From positions 30,635 to 94,634 of the forward strand of contig JAIXSZ010000037.1 of NCBI GenBank assembly GCA_027484425.1: DNA of 64,000 nucleotides, in the 5' to 3' direction. The position numbers and the translations under genes are program-made. The notes beneath the pieces were generated by a model. The model was not told the DNA's origin. It ran no database searches and saw only the letters and a program-made list of their open reading frames with translations. Origin of the DNA: Sphingobacteriales bacterium. Its GTDB lineage: Bacteria > Bacteroidota > Bacteroidia > Chitinophagales > Chitinophagaceae. How positions within the stretch are numbered: the stretch's first letter is position 1; each line of letters starts with the position of its first letter. Positions 56,612 through 64,000 of this stretch are shown in pieces.

Positions 56612-57304
56612 ATGAAAGAAGTTATAAGGCTGAATGATATCAGGAAGAGCTACTATTTGGGCAAGCAAGAGCTGCCTGTACTCAGGGGTATTTCGCTAGT
56701 CATAGAAAAGAGCGACTATGTGGCGCTAATGGGGCCATCTGGCTCGGGCAAGTCTACACTCATGAACATATTAGGCTGCTTAGACACCCCCACTGGTGGC
56801 CAATATATCCTTAATGGCAAGGATGTAAGTAATATGGTCGACGACCAGCTGGCGGATGTCCGCAATGTCGAGATAGGTTTTGTATTTCAGCAGTTCAATC
56901 TTTTACCCCGCCTTACCGCCTGGGAAAACGTAGCTCTGCCGCTTATATACTCGGGTGCTGGCCGCAAAGAAAGAGAAGAACGTGCTAGAGACATGCTCAA
57001 CAAAGTAGGCCTTGCGGAGCGGGCCCACCACAAACCCAATGAGCTATCAGGTGGGCAAAGCCAGCGTGTAGCCATAGCCAGAGCACTCATCAACAATCCG
57101 TCGATACTACTCGCCGACGAACCCACCGGTAACCTCGACACTAAAACATCTGTAGAGATAATGGAGCTCTTCGGCAATATTCATAATCAGGGCAATACAG
57201 TTGTGCTAGTCACCCACGAAGAAGACATAGCCAACTATACCCAACGGGTAATAAGGGTAAGAGATGGTGTAGTGGAGTCCGATATTAATCAAGTGCCCAG
57301 ATAG
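56612..57304 (+). CDS. ABC transporter ATP-binding protein (LolD/MacB-type)
   Basis: 230-residue ATPase of the MacB/LolD/FtsE type. Walker [10 protein letters not shown] is near residue 40, the Q-loop is in [10 protein letters not shown], the signature is LSGGQSQR near 147, and Walker B is [14 protein letters not shown] 56612 is chosen; the extension upstream contains a Cys-rich hydrophobic run. No permease gene lies next to it, so it presumably works with a permease encoded elsewhere. The next gene (ATR) follows after 63 bp. Confidence 0.93.
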   Translation: MKEVIRLNDIRKSYYLGKQELPVLRGISLVIEKSDYVALMGPSGSGKSTLMNILGCLDTPTGGQYILNGKDVSNMVDDQLADVRNVEIGFVFQQFNLLPRLTAWENVALPLIYSGAGRKEREERARDMLNKVGLAERAHHKPNELSGGQSQRVAIARALINNPSILLADEPTGNLDTKTSVEIMELFGNIHNQGNTVVLVTHEEDIANYTQRVIRVRDGVVESDINQVPR

Positions 57305-57367
57305 ACCTAGGATGGTTATTTTACATTTTGGAGGAGAAACATCAATAAAACACTTAAAGAACAAAGT

Positions 57368-57925
57368 ATGTTTAAGATATACACTAAGACAGGAGACAAA
57401 GGCGGAACAAGCCTCATAGGTGGGGTACGAGTACCCAAAAATCACATTCGTATAGAGAGTTATGGCACCGTAGACGAGCTAAACTCTTACATAGGGATGG
57501 TTAATGATATGGCGGCAAATGCACAGATCAGCGAGTGGCTGCGTGAGGTACAAGACCGACTGTTTACAGTAGGCGCGGTACTAGCCACAGACCCCGGCAA
57601 AGAAGTAAAAATGAAACTCCCCGACCTCCATGATGAAGACGTAACATGGCTCGAAGAACGTATAGACCTCATGAATGAGTCACTGCCAGAAATGCGTTCT
57701 TTTATTCTGCCCGGGGGTAATCTAGCTTCATCTACCTGCCACGTAGCCAGATGCGTGTGCCGCAGGGCAGAGCGTATATGTGTAGCCATGCAAGAGCAGG
57801 AAGAGTTCATACCGCCCATAGTAATACAATACCTCAATCGTTTATCCGACTTTTTGTTTGTGCTCTGCAGGTATATATTGCACATCAATAATGCACCAGA
57901 AATACCCTGGAGAGCAAGGGTATAA
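57368..57925 (+). CDS. Cob(I)alamin adenosyltransferase (PduO type)
   Basis: 185-residue PduO-type ATP:cob(I)alamin adenosyltransferase that makes adenosylcobalamin. IYTKTGDKGGTSLIGG (ATP-binding N-terminus) is clear. The catalytic region HVARCVCRRAERICV near residue 120 contains the Arg residues that bind ATP, followed by YLNRLSDFLFVLCRY. It supplies cofactor for B12-dependent mutases; a B12-binding mutase subunit is encoded 2.5 kb away. It ends at a shared terminator. Confidence 0.94.
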   Translation: MFKIYTKTGDKGGTSLIGGVRVPKNHIRIESYGTVDELNSYIGMVNDMAANAQISEWLREVQDRLFTVGAVLATDPGKEVKMKLPDLHDEDVTWLEERIDLMNESLPEMRSFILPGGNLASSTCHVARCVCRRAERICVAMQEQEEFIPPIVIQYLNRLSDFLFVLCRYILHINNAPEIPWRARV

Positions 57926-57952
57926 CAAACTAGTGGACAGATGTACCAACTA

Positions 57953-57985
57953 AAAAAGGATTCCCATTTTTTGAGAATCCTTTTT
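57953..57985. terminator. Bidirectional terminator between adenosyltransferase and barrel gene
   Basis: An 11-bp stem (57953-57963 with 57975-57985) with A-tract and T-tract sides lies between two converging genes. Confidence 0.8.
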
Positions 57986-58008
57986 CGTAAATGACTTTAT
58001 AATTTCTA

Positions 58009-58980
58009 TTAGTATTTCTTAGTAGTCCACCAGAATGCTTTACGAGAAGGTACTTTGAAAGTAAGCATAAATGACACTGTTGAGTAAGAGTCATTATTGC
58101 CTGGGTTACCTCTCAGAGTACCTGGTTCGCTAGGTAATGCGTTGTTGTAAAATGCTTTTTTATCAGCTACCAGTATAGCAGTACGCGCATCAGCGGGCGA
58201 TAAGTTCTGATTGAACTCGAACTCACTAATATATTTGCCACTCACACCATCTAGCTGGTCAAACAACGTCATTCTATATTTATATTCTATAGCAAAGTTC
58301 AGACGCTCTCCTAGGTCCCATTTATAACCCACCGCTAGTGGTACTGCAGGTTGCCAGCGAGAATTGCGTTTTGGATAATCAGCACCTATAAATCCTTGCC
58401 CTTCCAGCGATAAGTCATATGTTTTCACATAAGTAGTACTGTTGCCTATAGTGCTGTATGGGGTATAGTGAAACACAGCTATACCAGCAGCTATATAAGG
58501 CTGGCGACGTCTAAAAGCCCTCTGGTGTATATGGAATCTACGAAGGTTAAGTTCTACCATTGAAGATGCCTCAAATATGGTTGCTTTCGCAGTCTGTGCG
58601 CGCAGATATCGCTGCACATAGTCACCTCCTTCTAGCAAACCTTTACCATTTACACCATCCAGGTTCCACTCATCAGTAGCAGTGACACTACCAAAGTTGA
58701 GTGCAAATCTCACAGCAACGAATGGGTGAAAATGATAACGACCATACATGCCGCCCATAAAAGAAACCTTATCAAGGTATTTACCGTTTGCAAAATGATC
58801 TATAGGAGATTTGGTACCCACATCGCCCCACAGTTCACTTTTACCAAAATTCAAGCCTATCGACCAGCCATCTGGTTCTACATAATCTCTCAGTGGTCTG
58901 TATTTTTGTGCCACAGCCGAATGACTAATCATAGCTGCAACAAACAAAACCGATAAGATTCGGGTAACCTTTGCCTGCAT
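58009..58980 (-). CDS. Outer membrane beta-barrel protein (DUF6089-like)
   Basis: 323-residue protein with signal MQAKVTRILSVLFVAAMISHSAVAQ. The mature part is built of amphipathic strands typical of a barrel (YHFHPFVAVRFALNFGSV, INLEF-like segments NFAIEYKYRMTLFDQLDG), and the terminal strand is followed by a basic Lys/Trp end (KAFWWTTKKY). The pattern agrees with the DUF6089 family of Bacteroidota surface proteins. Substrate is unknown. It converges with the adenosyltransferase gene. Confidence 0.8.
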   Translation of the reverse strand: MQAKVTRILSVLFVAAMISHSAVAQKYRPLRDYVEPDGWSIGLNFGKSELWGDVGTKSPIDHFANGKYLDKVSFMGGMYGRYHFHPFVAVRFALNFGSVTATDEWNLDGVNGKGLLEGGDYVQRYLRAQTAKATIFEASSMVELNLRRFHIHQRAFRRRQPYIAAGIAVFHYTPYSTIGNSTTYVKTYDLSLEGQGFIGADYPKRNSRWQPAVPLAVGYKWDLGERLNFAIEYKYRMTLFDQLDGVSGKYISEFEFNQNLSPADARTAILVADKKAFYNNALPSEPGTLRGNPGNNDSYSTVSFMLTFKVPSRKAFWWTTKKY

Positions 58981-59012
58981 GTATCCAAAAATTTAAAGGT
59001 TGAAGATATAAA

Positions 59013-59792
59013 TTAATTTCCTTTAAAAACAGGTTTTCTTTTTTCCAGAAACGCTTTTGTGCCTTCTTTCATGTCTTCTGTTTCAAAACACTCACCAAAT
59101 CTTACTATTTCGTTATCGAAACTATGGTGATTACCATCGCTACACTCGTTTACACAAGCTATAATGTTGGCTATGGCTATCGGTGCCTTTGTATGTATCT
59201 TTTGTAGTATTTCTTTGGCTTTGTTTAGCAACTCCTCGGCAGGTACTACATGATTTACCAAGCCCAGTGTTTTAGCTTCCTCTGCACCTATCATATCAGC
59301 CGTCATTAATAGTTCCATGGCCTTGCCGTGACCTATAAGTCTTGTAAGACGCTGAGTGCCGCCATAACCCGGTATCAATCCCAGATTTACTTCAGGTTGC
59401 CCAAATTTAGCAGTAACTGACGCTACCCTAAAGTGGCATGCCATAGCCAATTCGCAACCGCCACCTAACGAAAAACCGTTTACAGCTGCTATTACTGGTT
59501 TAGGGCAATAGGCTATTTTGTCAAATACTAGATTACGACCCACAGTTGCTAGCGCTGCACCGCCTTCGGCTCCTAAAGCCAGAAATTCACTAATGTCTGC
59601 CCCAGCCACAAAAGCTTTCTCCCCAGCTCCAGTTATAATTGCCGATTTTATCTCCTTATTATTATACACCTCGTCCATTGCCCCGCCCAAATCCTGAATC
59701 ACATCTTTGTTAAGAGCGTTCATTTTGTCAGGGCGATTGATAGTAATAATCAGTGTTCCGTTTTCTAAATTGGTTATTATGGTACTATACAT
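59013..59792 (-). CDS. Enoyl-CoA hydratase/isomerase
   Basis: 259-residue crotonase-fold enzyme. ITNLENGTLIITINRPDKMNALN begins the fold. AGEKAFVAGADISEF and NGFSLGGGCELAMACHF form the oxyanion hole, and GLIPGYGGTQRLTRL carries the usual catalytic Glu region (the first Glu is in GGGCELA). It hydrates 2-enoyl-CoA in beta-oxidation or related acyl-CoA breakdown. ATG 59792 is preferred over an ATG nine codons upstream. It follows the B12-binding gene by 65 bp, and the two are probably co-transcribed. Confidence 0.93.
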   Translation of the reverse strand: MYSTIITNLENGTLIITINRPDKMNALNKDVIQDLGGAMDEVYNNKEIKSAIITGAGEKAFVAGADISEFLALGAEGGAALATVGRNLVFDKIAYCPKPVIAAVNGFSLGGGCELAMACHFRVASVTAKFGQPEVNLGLIPGYGGTQRLTRLIGHGKAMELLMTADMIGAEEAKTLGLVNHVVPAEELLNKAKEILQKIHTKAPIAIANIIACVNECSDGNHHSFDNEIVRFGECFETEDMKEGTKAFLEKRKPVFKGN

Positions 59793-59857
59793 ATAGTCGT
59801 TTGTGTTTTTCGAGATCAAACTATTCGAAAATCTTCCGAAGAAATATTATTTACAGG

Positions 59858-60283
59858 TCACAACAATTCTTTTCTGTGTTCGCCTACCCAGTTATTAATA
59901 TAGGAAACTATATCTGCTGTAGGAGTGCCAGGAGGGAATAATTGCCCGATACCAATAGATTGTAGCGCTTTCATATCTTCATCAGGTATGATGCCTCCAC
60001 CTGTTATCAGCACATTATTCATGCCTTTTTCTTTCATTAATTGCATTACTCTAGGAAATACAGTCATGTGAGCACCACTAAGTATACTGATACCCAGCGC
60101 ATCTACATCTTCTTGCAAGGCTGTGTTCACAACCATTTCAGGAGTTTGCCTTAATCCAGTATATATAACTTCCATGCCTGCATCGCGTAGAGTAGTTGCA
60201 ATAACTTTTGCACCTCTATCATGGCCATCCAAACCTACCTTGGCAACCAGAATGCGCACGGGTCTTTTCCTTTCGTTATTCAT
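59858..60283 (-). CDS. B12-binding (methylmalonyl-CoA mutase C-terminal) domain protein
   Basis: 141-residue stand-alone cobalamin-binding subunit resembling the small/C-terminal domain of methylmalonyl-CoA-type mutases. The base-off motif DGHDRG has the axial His at H21; SILSG and the GGGIIP motif near 113 complete it. It needs a large catalytic partner, which is not in the window, so it could belong to a split mutase (propionate or branched-chain acyl-CoA). The cobalamin adenosyltransferase is nearby. Confidence 0.9.
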   Translation of the reverse strand: MNNERKRPVRILVAKVGLDGHDRGAKVIATTLRDAGMEVIYTGLRQTPEMVVNTALQEDVDALGISILSGAHMTVFPRVMQLMKEKGMNNVLITGGGIIPDEDMKALQSIGIGQLFPPGTPTADIVSYINNWVGEHRKELL

Positions 60284-60655
60284 TTATTGTAATTGATGCG
60301 GTAAAAATAAGCATTAAATGCAGTTTTGTATATTATGGTGTTATTTAGCATATTATCATCTGCTAGGATTTAGTCAATCGACATAACGATCTTTCCATTT
60401 TGTTTGACGCACACTATTTTTTTATATTAAAAAATTGCACACATTCTGTATTCTTATTGCTAAATGATCGTTGTGTCAATGAGCTAAAGAGAGAATAGAT
60501 ACAATACAAATACAATTTAATAATGAATCTGAATGCATATTTCTATATTAAACAACATCTTATGGCATTACAAATTTTTGTTTTGTAACATCACATTGTG
60601 GTTTTTTTGTTGAATCTACTTACTTTAATTTATTTTTTATTTTTGAAATTGTTTC

Positions 60656-60663
60656 TACCTTTG
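60656..60663 (+). promoter_or_regulatory. Candidate -7 element before Ig-repeat gene
   Basis: TACCTTTG fits TAnnTTTG 20 bp before the ATG at 60684. No -33 element at the expected spacing was found. Within 60284-60683 I also see a long-range inverted repeat (60380-60391 with 60466-60477, one mismatch) and otherwise only AT-rich sequence. Confidence 0.35.
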
Positions 60664-60683
60664 CCAAATTCACACATCTCACT

Positions 60684-63600
60684 ATGCACAATTTTAGCAT
60701 GAAAAATCTATTTCTACTACTTTCAGTAGTTTTTTTGTTTGTGTCGTCAAAGACATCGGCAGTCACAGTCAGCGGTACCAATATAGTCTGTACCGGTTTT
60801 ACCACAACTTTTACTGCTGATGCTGGAGGTGGCACATGGAGCAGCGGCACACCAGCAGTTGCTACCGTTGACGAAACAACTGGGGTAGTAACAGGTGTAA
60901 GTTCAGGTACGTCTATTATTAGTTATAATTTACTTGGTGTAGCATACACCAGAACAGTAACTGTTCAATTGCAGCCTGGAGCTATTACAGGACCCAATCA
61001 GGTATGTGAGCTTTCTGGTATAACGCTCTCCAATAGTACAGCTGGTACATGGGCTAGCTCAAATACCGGTGTAGCTACTGTTAGCACTGCGGGCACAACA
61101 TCAAGTATATCAGTTGCAGGTGTAGCAGTTGCTGGGGGTACTGCGACTATTACTTTTAGACCCACAGGTCTTACCTGTTTTACTACCCAGGTCGTAACAG
61201 TTAACCCAAGACCTACAGCCATTACTGGTCTTGTAGATTTGTGTGTTACAGAATCTGTTACATTAGGGTCTACTCCTGCAGGTGGTACTTGGACGAGTGC
61301 ATTACCCTCAACAGCATCTATTGATCCAGTTTCTGGTCTGCTTACAGCAGTTATATATAACTCCGCAGGTTTATCTGCCACTACTGTTACTTATACATTA
61401 CCTACTGGTTGTTCAAGGCTGGGAGTTGTTCGTGTAAACCAAGTTCCATCAGCAATAGGAGGCGGTACACTCACCTTATGTTTTGGCGGTACTTCAACGC
61501 TTACTTCGAGTACTTCAGGAAAAACTTGGTCTAGTACAAATCCTGGTGTTGCTACAATATCTACCGGTGGGGTGGTGAGTGCAGTGACTGCCGGAACATC
61601 TACAATTAGTTATACAAATGAATTTGGATGTGCTGCCGTTGCAATTGTGACCGTGAATGCAGTATTTACCCCCAACACTGGTACAGCAACAATATGTAAT
61701 GGACTAACTACTACATTGTCAAATGCTACAGCAGGTGGTACTTGGGCAAGTAGTAATTTGGCTGTAGGTACCGTTAACAGTACTACAGGTGTGGTGAGAG
61801 GACTTACGGTGGGAACTACCAACATAACTTATAGAATTTCAACATCAGGCTGTGTTAGTACCACTGAGGTGACGGTTATTGCCACCCCTGCAGCTATCAC
61901 AGGTACAGCTTCTGCCTGTGTAAACGCCAGTTCTACATTATCACATGTTGATGGAGGTGGTACATGGAGTAGTAGTAACATAGCCGTAGGTACTGTCAAT
62001 ACTACAACGGGGCAAGTGACTGGGGTTGCTGCAGGCAATACCACTATAACCTATACGCTATTTTCTGGCTGTTTTGTCACCAGAACGTTTACGGTCAATG
62101 CGCTACCGGTAGTCAATGCTATTACGGGTACTGCATCTGTCTGTATAAATTCCACAACAAACTTAGCCAACTCCACCACAGGTGGAGCATGGAGTAGCTC
62201 TGCAACATTAGTAGCCTCCGTCGGTACCACTGGTATAGTGACCGGTTTAGGTGCTGGCAATTCTACCATAAGTTACACCGTAACAAACGTTAATGGTTGC
62301 GTAAACAGGGCTACTAGAGAAGTAACGGTAAATGCACTACCGGTAGTAAATGCAATAACGGGTACTACTAATTTTTGTCAGGGTACTACTACTTTGCTGA
62401 GTAGTACCACGCCTAGTGGGGTGTGGAGTAGCTCTGCAGCCGGCGTAGCTAGTGTGGGTACATCAGGATTGGTAAATGGAGTAACAGCAGGTACAGCCAC
62501 AATATCTTACACCGTCACTGATGCCAACAGCTGTGTGGCCAGAGTGACTACGGTGGTGACTGTAAATGCATTTCCCACTGTACCTGCAATAACTGGTACT
62601 AGAACATTATGTGCCAATGGTACTACTACTCTTGCAAATACTACCGCTGGTGGAGTTTGGTCGAGTAGCGATATTGCCATAGCTACTGTAGGAACAGGAG
62701 GTCTGGTTTCTGGTGTTTCCAATGGTAATGCAACTATATCATATGTGGTGACAAATGTGGCTGGATGTACCACTACGGTTACGGCAGTAGTTACAGTTAA
62801 TGTGGTACCTTCAGTAGATGTAATTACAGGAACGCTTAGTGCTTGCGTAGGAGCAACAACTACACTTGGCAACACTACGGGTAGTGGGGTATGGAGTAGT
62901 AGTAATGCTGCAGTAGGAACTGTAAATTCTACCACGGGTGTGGTGACTGGAATAGCGTCTGGCACTACAACAATTTCATATTCTGTTACAAACGGATTTG
63001 GCTGTATAGGAAGATCTTTCGCAGAGGTAACGGTGAACGCTTTGCCAGTAGTAGCCGCTATAACAGGTACCAGAACGGTGTGCGTTAATAGCACAACAAG
63101 TTTGGCTAATGCCACTGCTAGTGGTGTTTGGACCAGCTCTGCACCAGCTACAGCATCAATAGATGCAGGTGGTGTAGTAAGCGGGGTGGTAGCAGGTAAT
63201 GCCACTATCAGTTATACGGTTACCAATGGTTCTGGCTGCATAGGTCGGTCAACCGCTATCGTTACGGTAAATCCACTACCAACAGTAGCTGCAATAACAG
63301 GCACTGCTGTTGTTTGTGAAAATGCCACCACTAACTTGGCCAATGCTACATCGGGCGGTGTTTGGACCAGCGGTGCTACTGGTGTAGCTACAGTTGGCAC
63401 ATCGGGCGTAGTGACAGGCGTAAGTGCAGGAAATGCAGTAATATCTTATGCAGTAACCAACGGATTTGGATGTATTACTACTGTAACTACTAACGTTACT
63501 GTAAATCCTGTACCAGTAGTAGCTGCAATAACAGGTACCCTGTCTTTGTGTGATGATGCTACAACAACTTTGAATAATGCAACTGCAAGTGGTGTGTGGA

Positions 63601-64000
63601 GTAGCTCGGCTACTGGTGTGGCTACAGTAGGAACATCTGGTGTAGTAACAGGCGTAAGTGCAGGTAACGCTACAATCAGTTATTCAGTTACCAATGGTTT
63701 TGGCTGTATTGGCAGATCTACTGCTGTAGTTACAGTAAATCCTTTGCCAACAGTAGCTGCCATAACAGGTACAGCAACAGTTTGTCAGAATTTAACAACA
63801 ACATTAAGCAGTGCTACATCAGGTGGTGTATGGACGAGCAGTGCTGCAGGTGTAGCCACGGTAGGCACATCAGGCATAGTTACAGGTGTGAGTGCAGGTA
63901 ATGCGGTAATATCTTATACAGTAACCAACGGATTTAGCTGTAGTACTACAGTTACTACAAATGTTACAGTAAATCCTGTACCAGTAGTAGCTGCAATAAC
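60684..64000 (+). CDS. Giant secreted Ig-like repeat protein (5' part)
   Basis: Continuous open frame of at least 1105 codons that leaves the window on the right. A signal peptide (MKNLFLLLSVVFLFVSSKTSA; an in-frame ATG is also at 60699) is followed by one irregular unit and then at least 13 repeats, each about 78 residues. The unit core is P-[VT]-V-x-A-I-T-G-T then an invariant VC, a G-[GA]-x-W-[ST]-S block, a VATV block, VVTGV, and ISYTV-TN-x-GC. The two conserved Cys per unit could form a disulfide. It resembles bacterial Ig-like (Big_2) domains; a sorting domain at the unseen C-terminus is expected but unproven. The reverse-strand open frames here are composition shadows. Confidence 0.9.
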   Translation, partial: MHNFSMKNLFLLLSVVFLFVSSKTSAVTVSGTNIVCTGFTTTFTADAGGGTWSSGTPAVATVDETTGVVTGVSSGTSIISYNLLGVAYTRTVTVQLQPGAITGPNQVCELSGITLSNSTAGTWASSNTGVATVSTAGTTSSISVAGVAVAGGTATITFRPTGLTCFTTQVVTVNPRPTAITGLVDLCVTESVTLGSTPAGGTWTSALPSTASIDPVSGLLTAVIYNSAGLSATTVTYTLPTGCSRLGVVRVNQVPSAIGGGTLTLCFGGTSTLTSSTSGKTWSSTNPGVATISTGGVVSAVTAGTSTISYTNEFGCAAVAIVTVNAVFTPNTGTATICNGLTTTLSNATAGGTWASSNLAVGTVNSTTGVVRGLTVGTTNITYRISTSGCVSTTEVTVIATPAAITGTASACVNASSTLSHVDGGGTWSSSNIAVGTVNTTTGQVTGVAAGNTTITYTLFSGCFVTRTFTVNALPVVNAITGTASVCINSTTNLANSTTGGAWSSSATLVASVGTTGIVTGLGAGNSTISYTVTNVNGCVNRATREVTVNALPVVNAITGTTNFCQGTTTLLSSTTPSGVWSSSAAGVASVGTSGLVNGVTAGTATISYTVTDANSCVARVTTVVTVNAFPTVPAITGTRTLCANGTTTLANTTAGGVWSSSDIAIATVGTGGLVSGVSNGNATISYVVTNVAGCTTTVTAVVTVNVVPSVDVITGTLSACVGATTTLGNTTGSGVWSSSNAAVGTVNSTTGVVTGIASGTTTISYSVTNGFGCIGRSFAEVTVNALPVVAAITGTRTVCVNSTTSLANATASGVWTSSAPATASIDAGGVVSGVVAGNATISYTVTNGSGCIGRSTAIVTVNPLPTVAAITGTAVVCENATTNLANATSGGVWTSGATGVATVGTSGVVTGVSAGNAVISYAVTNGFGCITTVTTNVTVNPVPVVAAITGTLSLCDDATTTLNNATASGVWSSSATGVATVGTSGVVTGVSAGNATISYSVTNGFGCIGRSTAVVTVNPLPTVAAITGTATVCQNLTTTLSSATSGGVWTSSAAGVATVGTSGIVTGVSAGNAVISYTVTNGFSCSTTVTTNVTVNPVPVVAAI
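60973..64000 (+). repeat. Tandem 234-bp coding repeats
   Basis: Successive unit boundaries at 63273, 63507, 63741 and 63975 are exactly 234 bp (78 codons) apart. The last copies show an alternating pattern: copies starting LPTVAAITGTA and copies starting VPVVAAITGTL take turns, giving a 468-bp super-repeat. Earlier copies are more diverged. Confidence 0.9.

Noticed and set aside
57953..60283. Cobalamin riboswitch near the B12-related genes
   Set aside because: No B12-box-like conserved sequence or long leader was visible upstream of the adenosyltransferase or the B12-binding gene.
60998..63400. Several long open frames on the minus strand within the Ig-repeat gene
   Set aside because: They repeat with the same 234-bp period as the plus-strand repeats, have Val/Pro/Thr-rich low-complexity translations, and lie fully antisense to a clear signal-peptide-bearing coding frame.

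Overview
The window looks like the chromosome of a Bacteroidota bacterium, probably a Chitinophagaceae-like or related lineage. Supporting signs are type IX secretion sorting tails on secreted proteins, a GLPGLI-family protein beside a TonB-receptor-like barrel, Rho with a long low-complexity insertion, PorT-like and DUF6089-like outer membrane proteins, and possible TAnnTTTG promoter elements. No rRNA, tRNA, CRISPR array or intact insertion sequence was seen.

Layout. 0-9 kb: SF1 helicase, a lipoprotein, a solitary MoxR ATPase, small conserved proteins, a thioredoxin-like protein, a glucosaminidase, a porin-like barrel and a class IV aminotransferase. 9-24 kb: housekeeping and metabolism (rhomboid protease, miaA, M1 aminopeptidase with sorting tail, Nudix, sodium symporter, LOG protein, O-methyltransferase, FAD-linked oxidase, SDR epimerase, rho). 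24-32 kb: a PAS protein lacking a kinase ATPase domain, then a TetR-TolC-adaptor-RND efflux operon. 32-37 kb: accessory segment with a PIN/antitoxin pair, a sorting-tail protein, a Uma2 nuclease-like protein, an orphan antitoxin-like gene and a POT transporter. 37-48.6 kb: purD, small secreted paralogues, a UbiD-type decarboxylase, a FUSC membrane protein, and the barrel/GLPGLI pair.

48.6-54.6 kb is the most accessory-looking part. It is visibly more AT-rich and holds an overlapping ATPase/TOPRIM-like gene pair bracketed by two imperfect direct repeats of about 95 bp. Two unrelated single genes follow, then about 1.4 kb of non-coding DNA carrying four copies of a 73-bp repeat. The ATPase/TOPRIM pair is the best candidate for an uncharacterised (anti-phage type) system.

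54.6-60.3 kb returns to core genes: a catalytically dead rhomboid, ispE, an ABC ATPase, a PduO-type cobalamin adenosyltransferase, an outer membrane protein, an enoyl-CoA hydratase and a B12-binding mutase subunit. The last 3.3 kb is the 5' part of a very large secreted protein built from about 78-residue Ig-like repeats, which runs off the window end.
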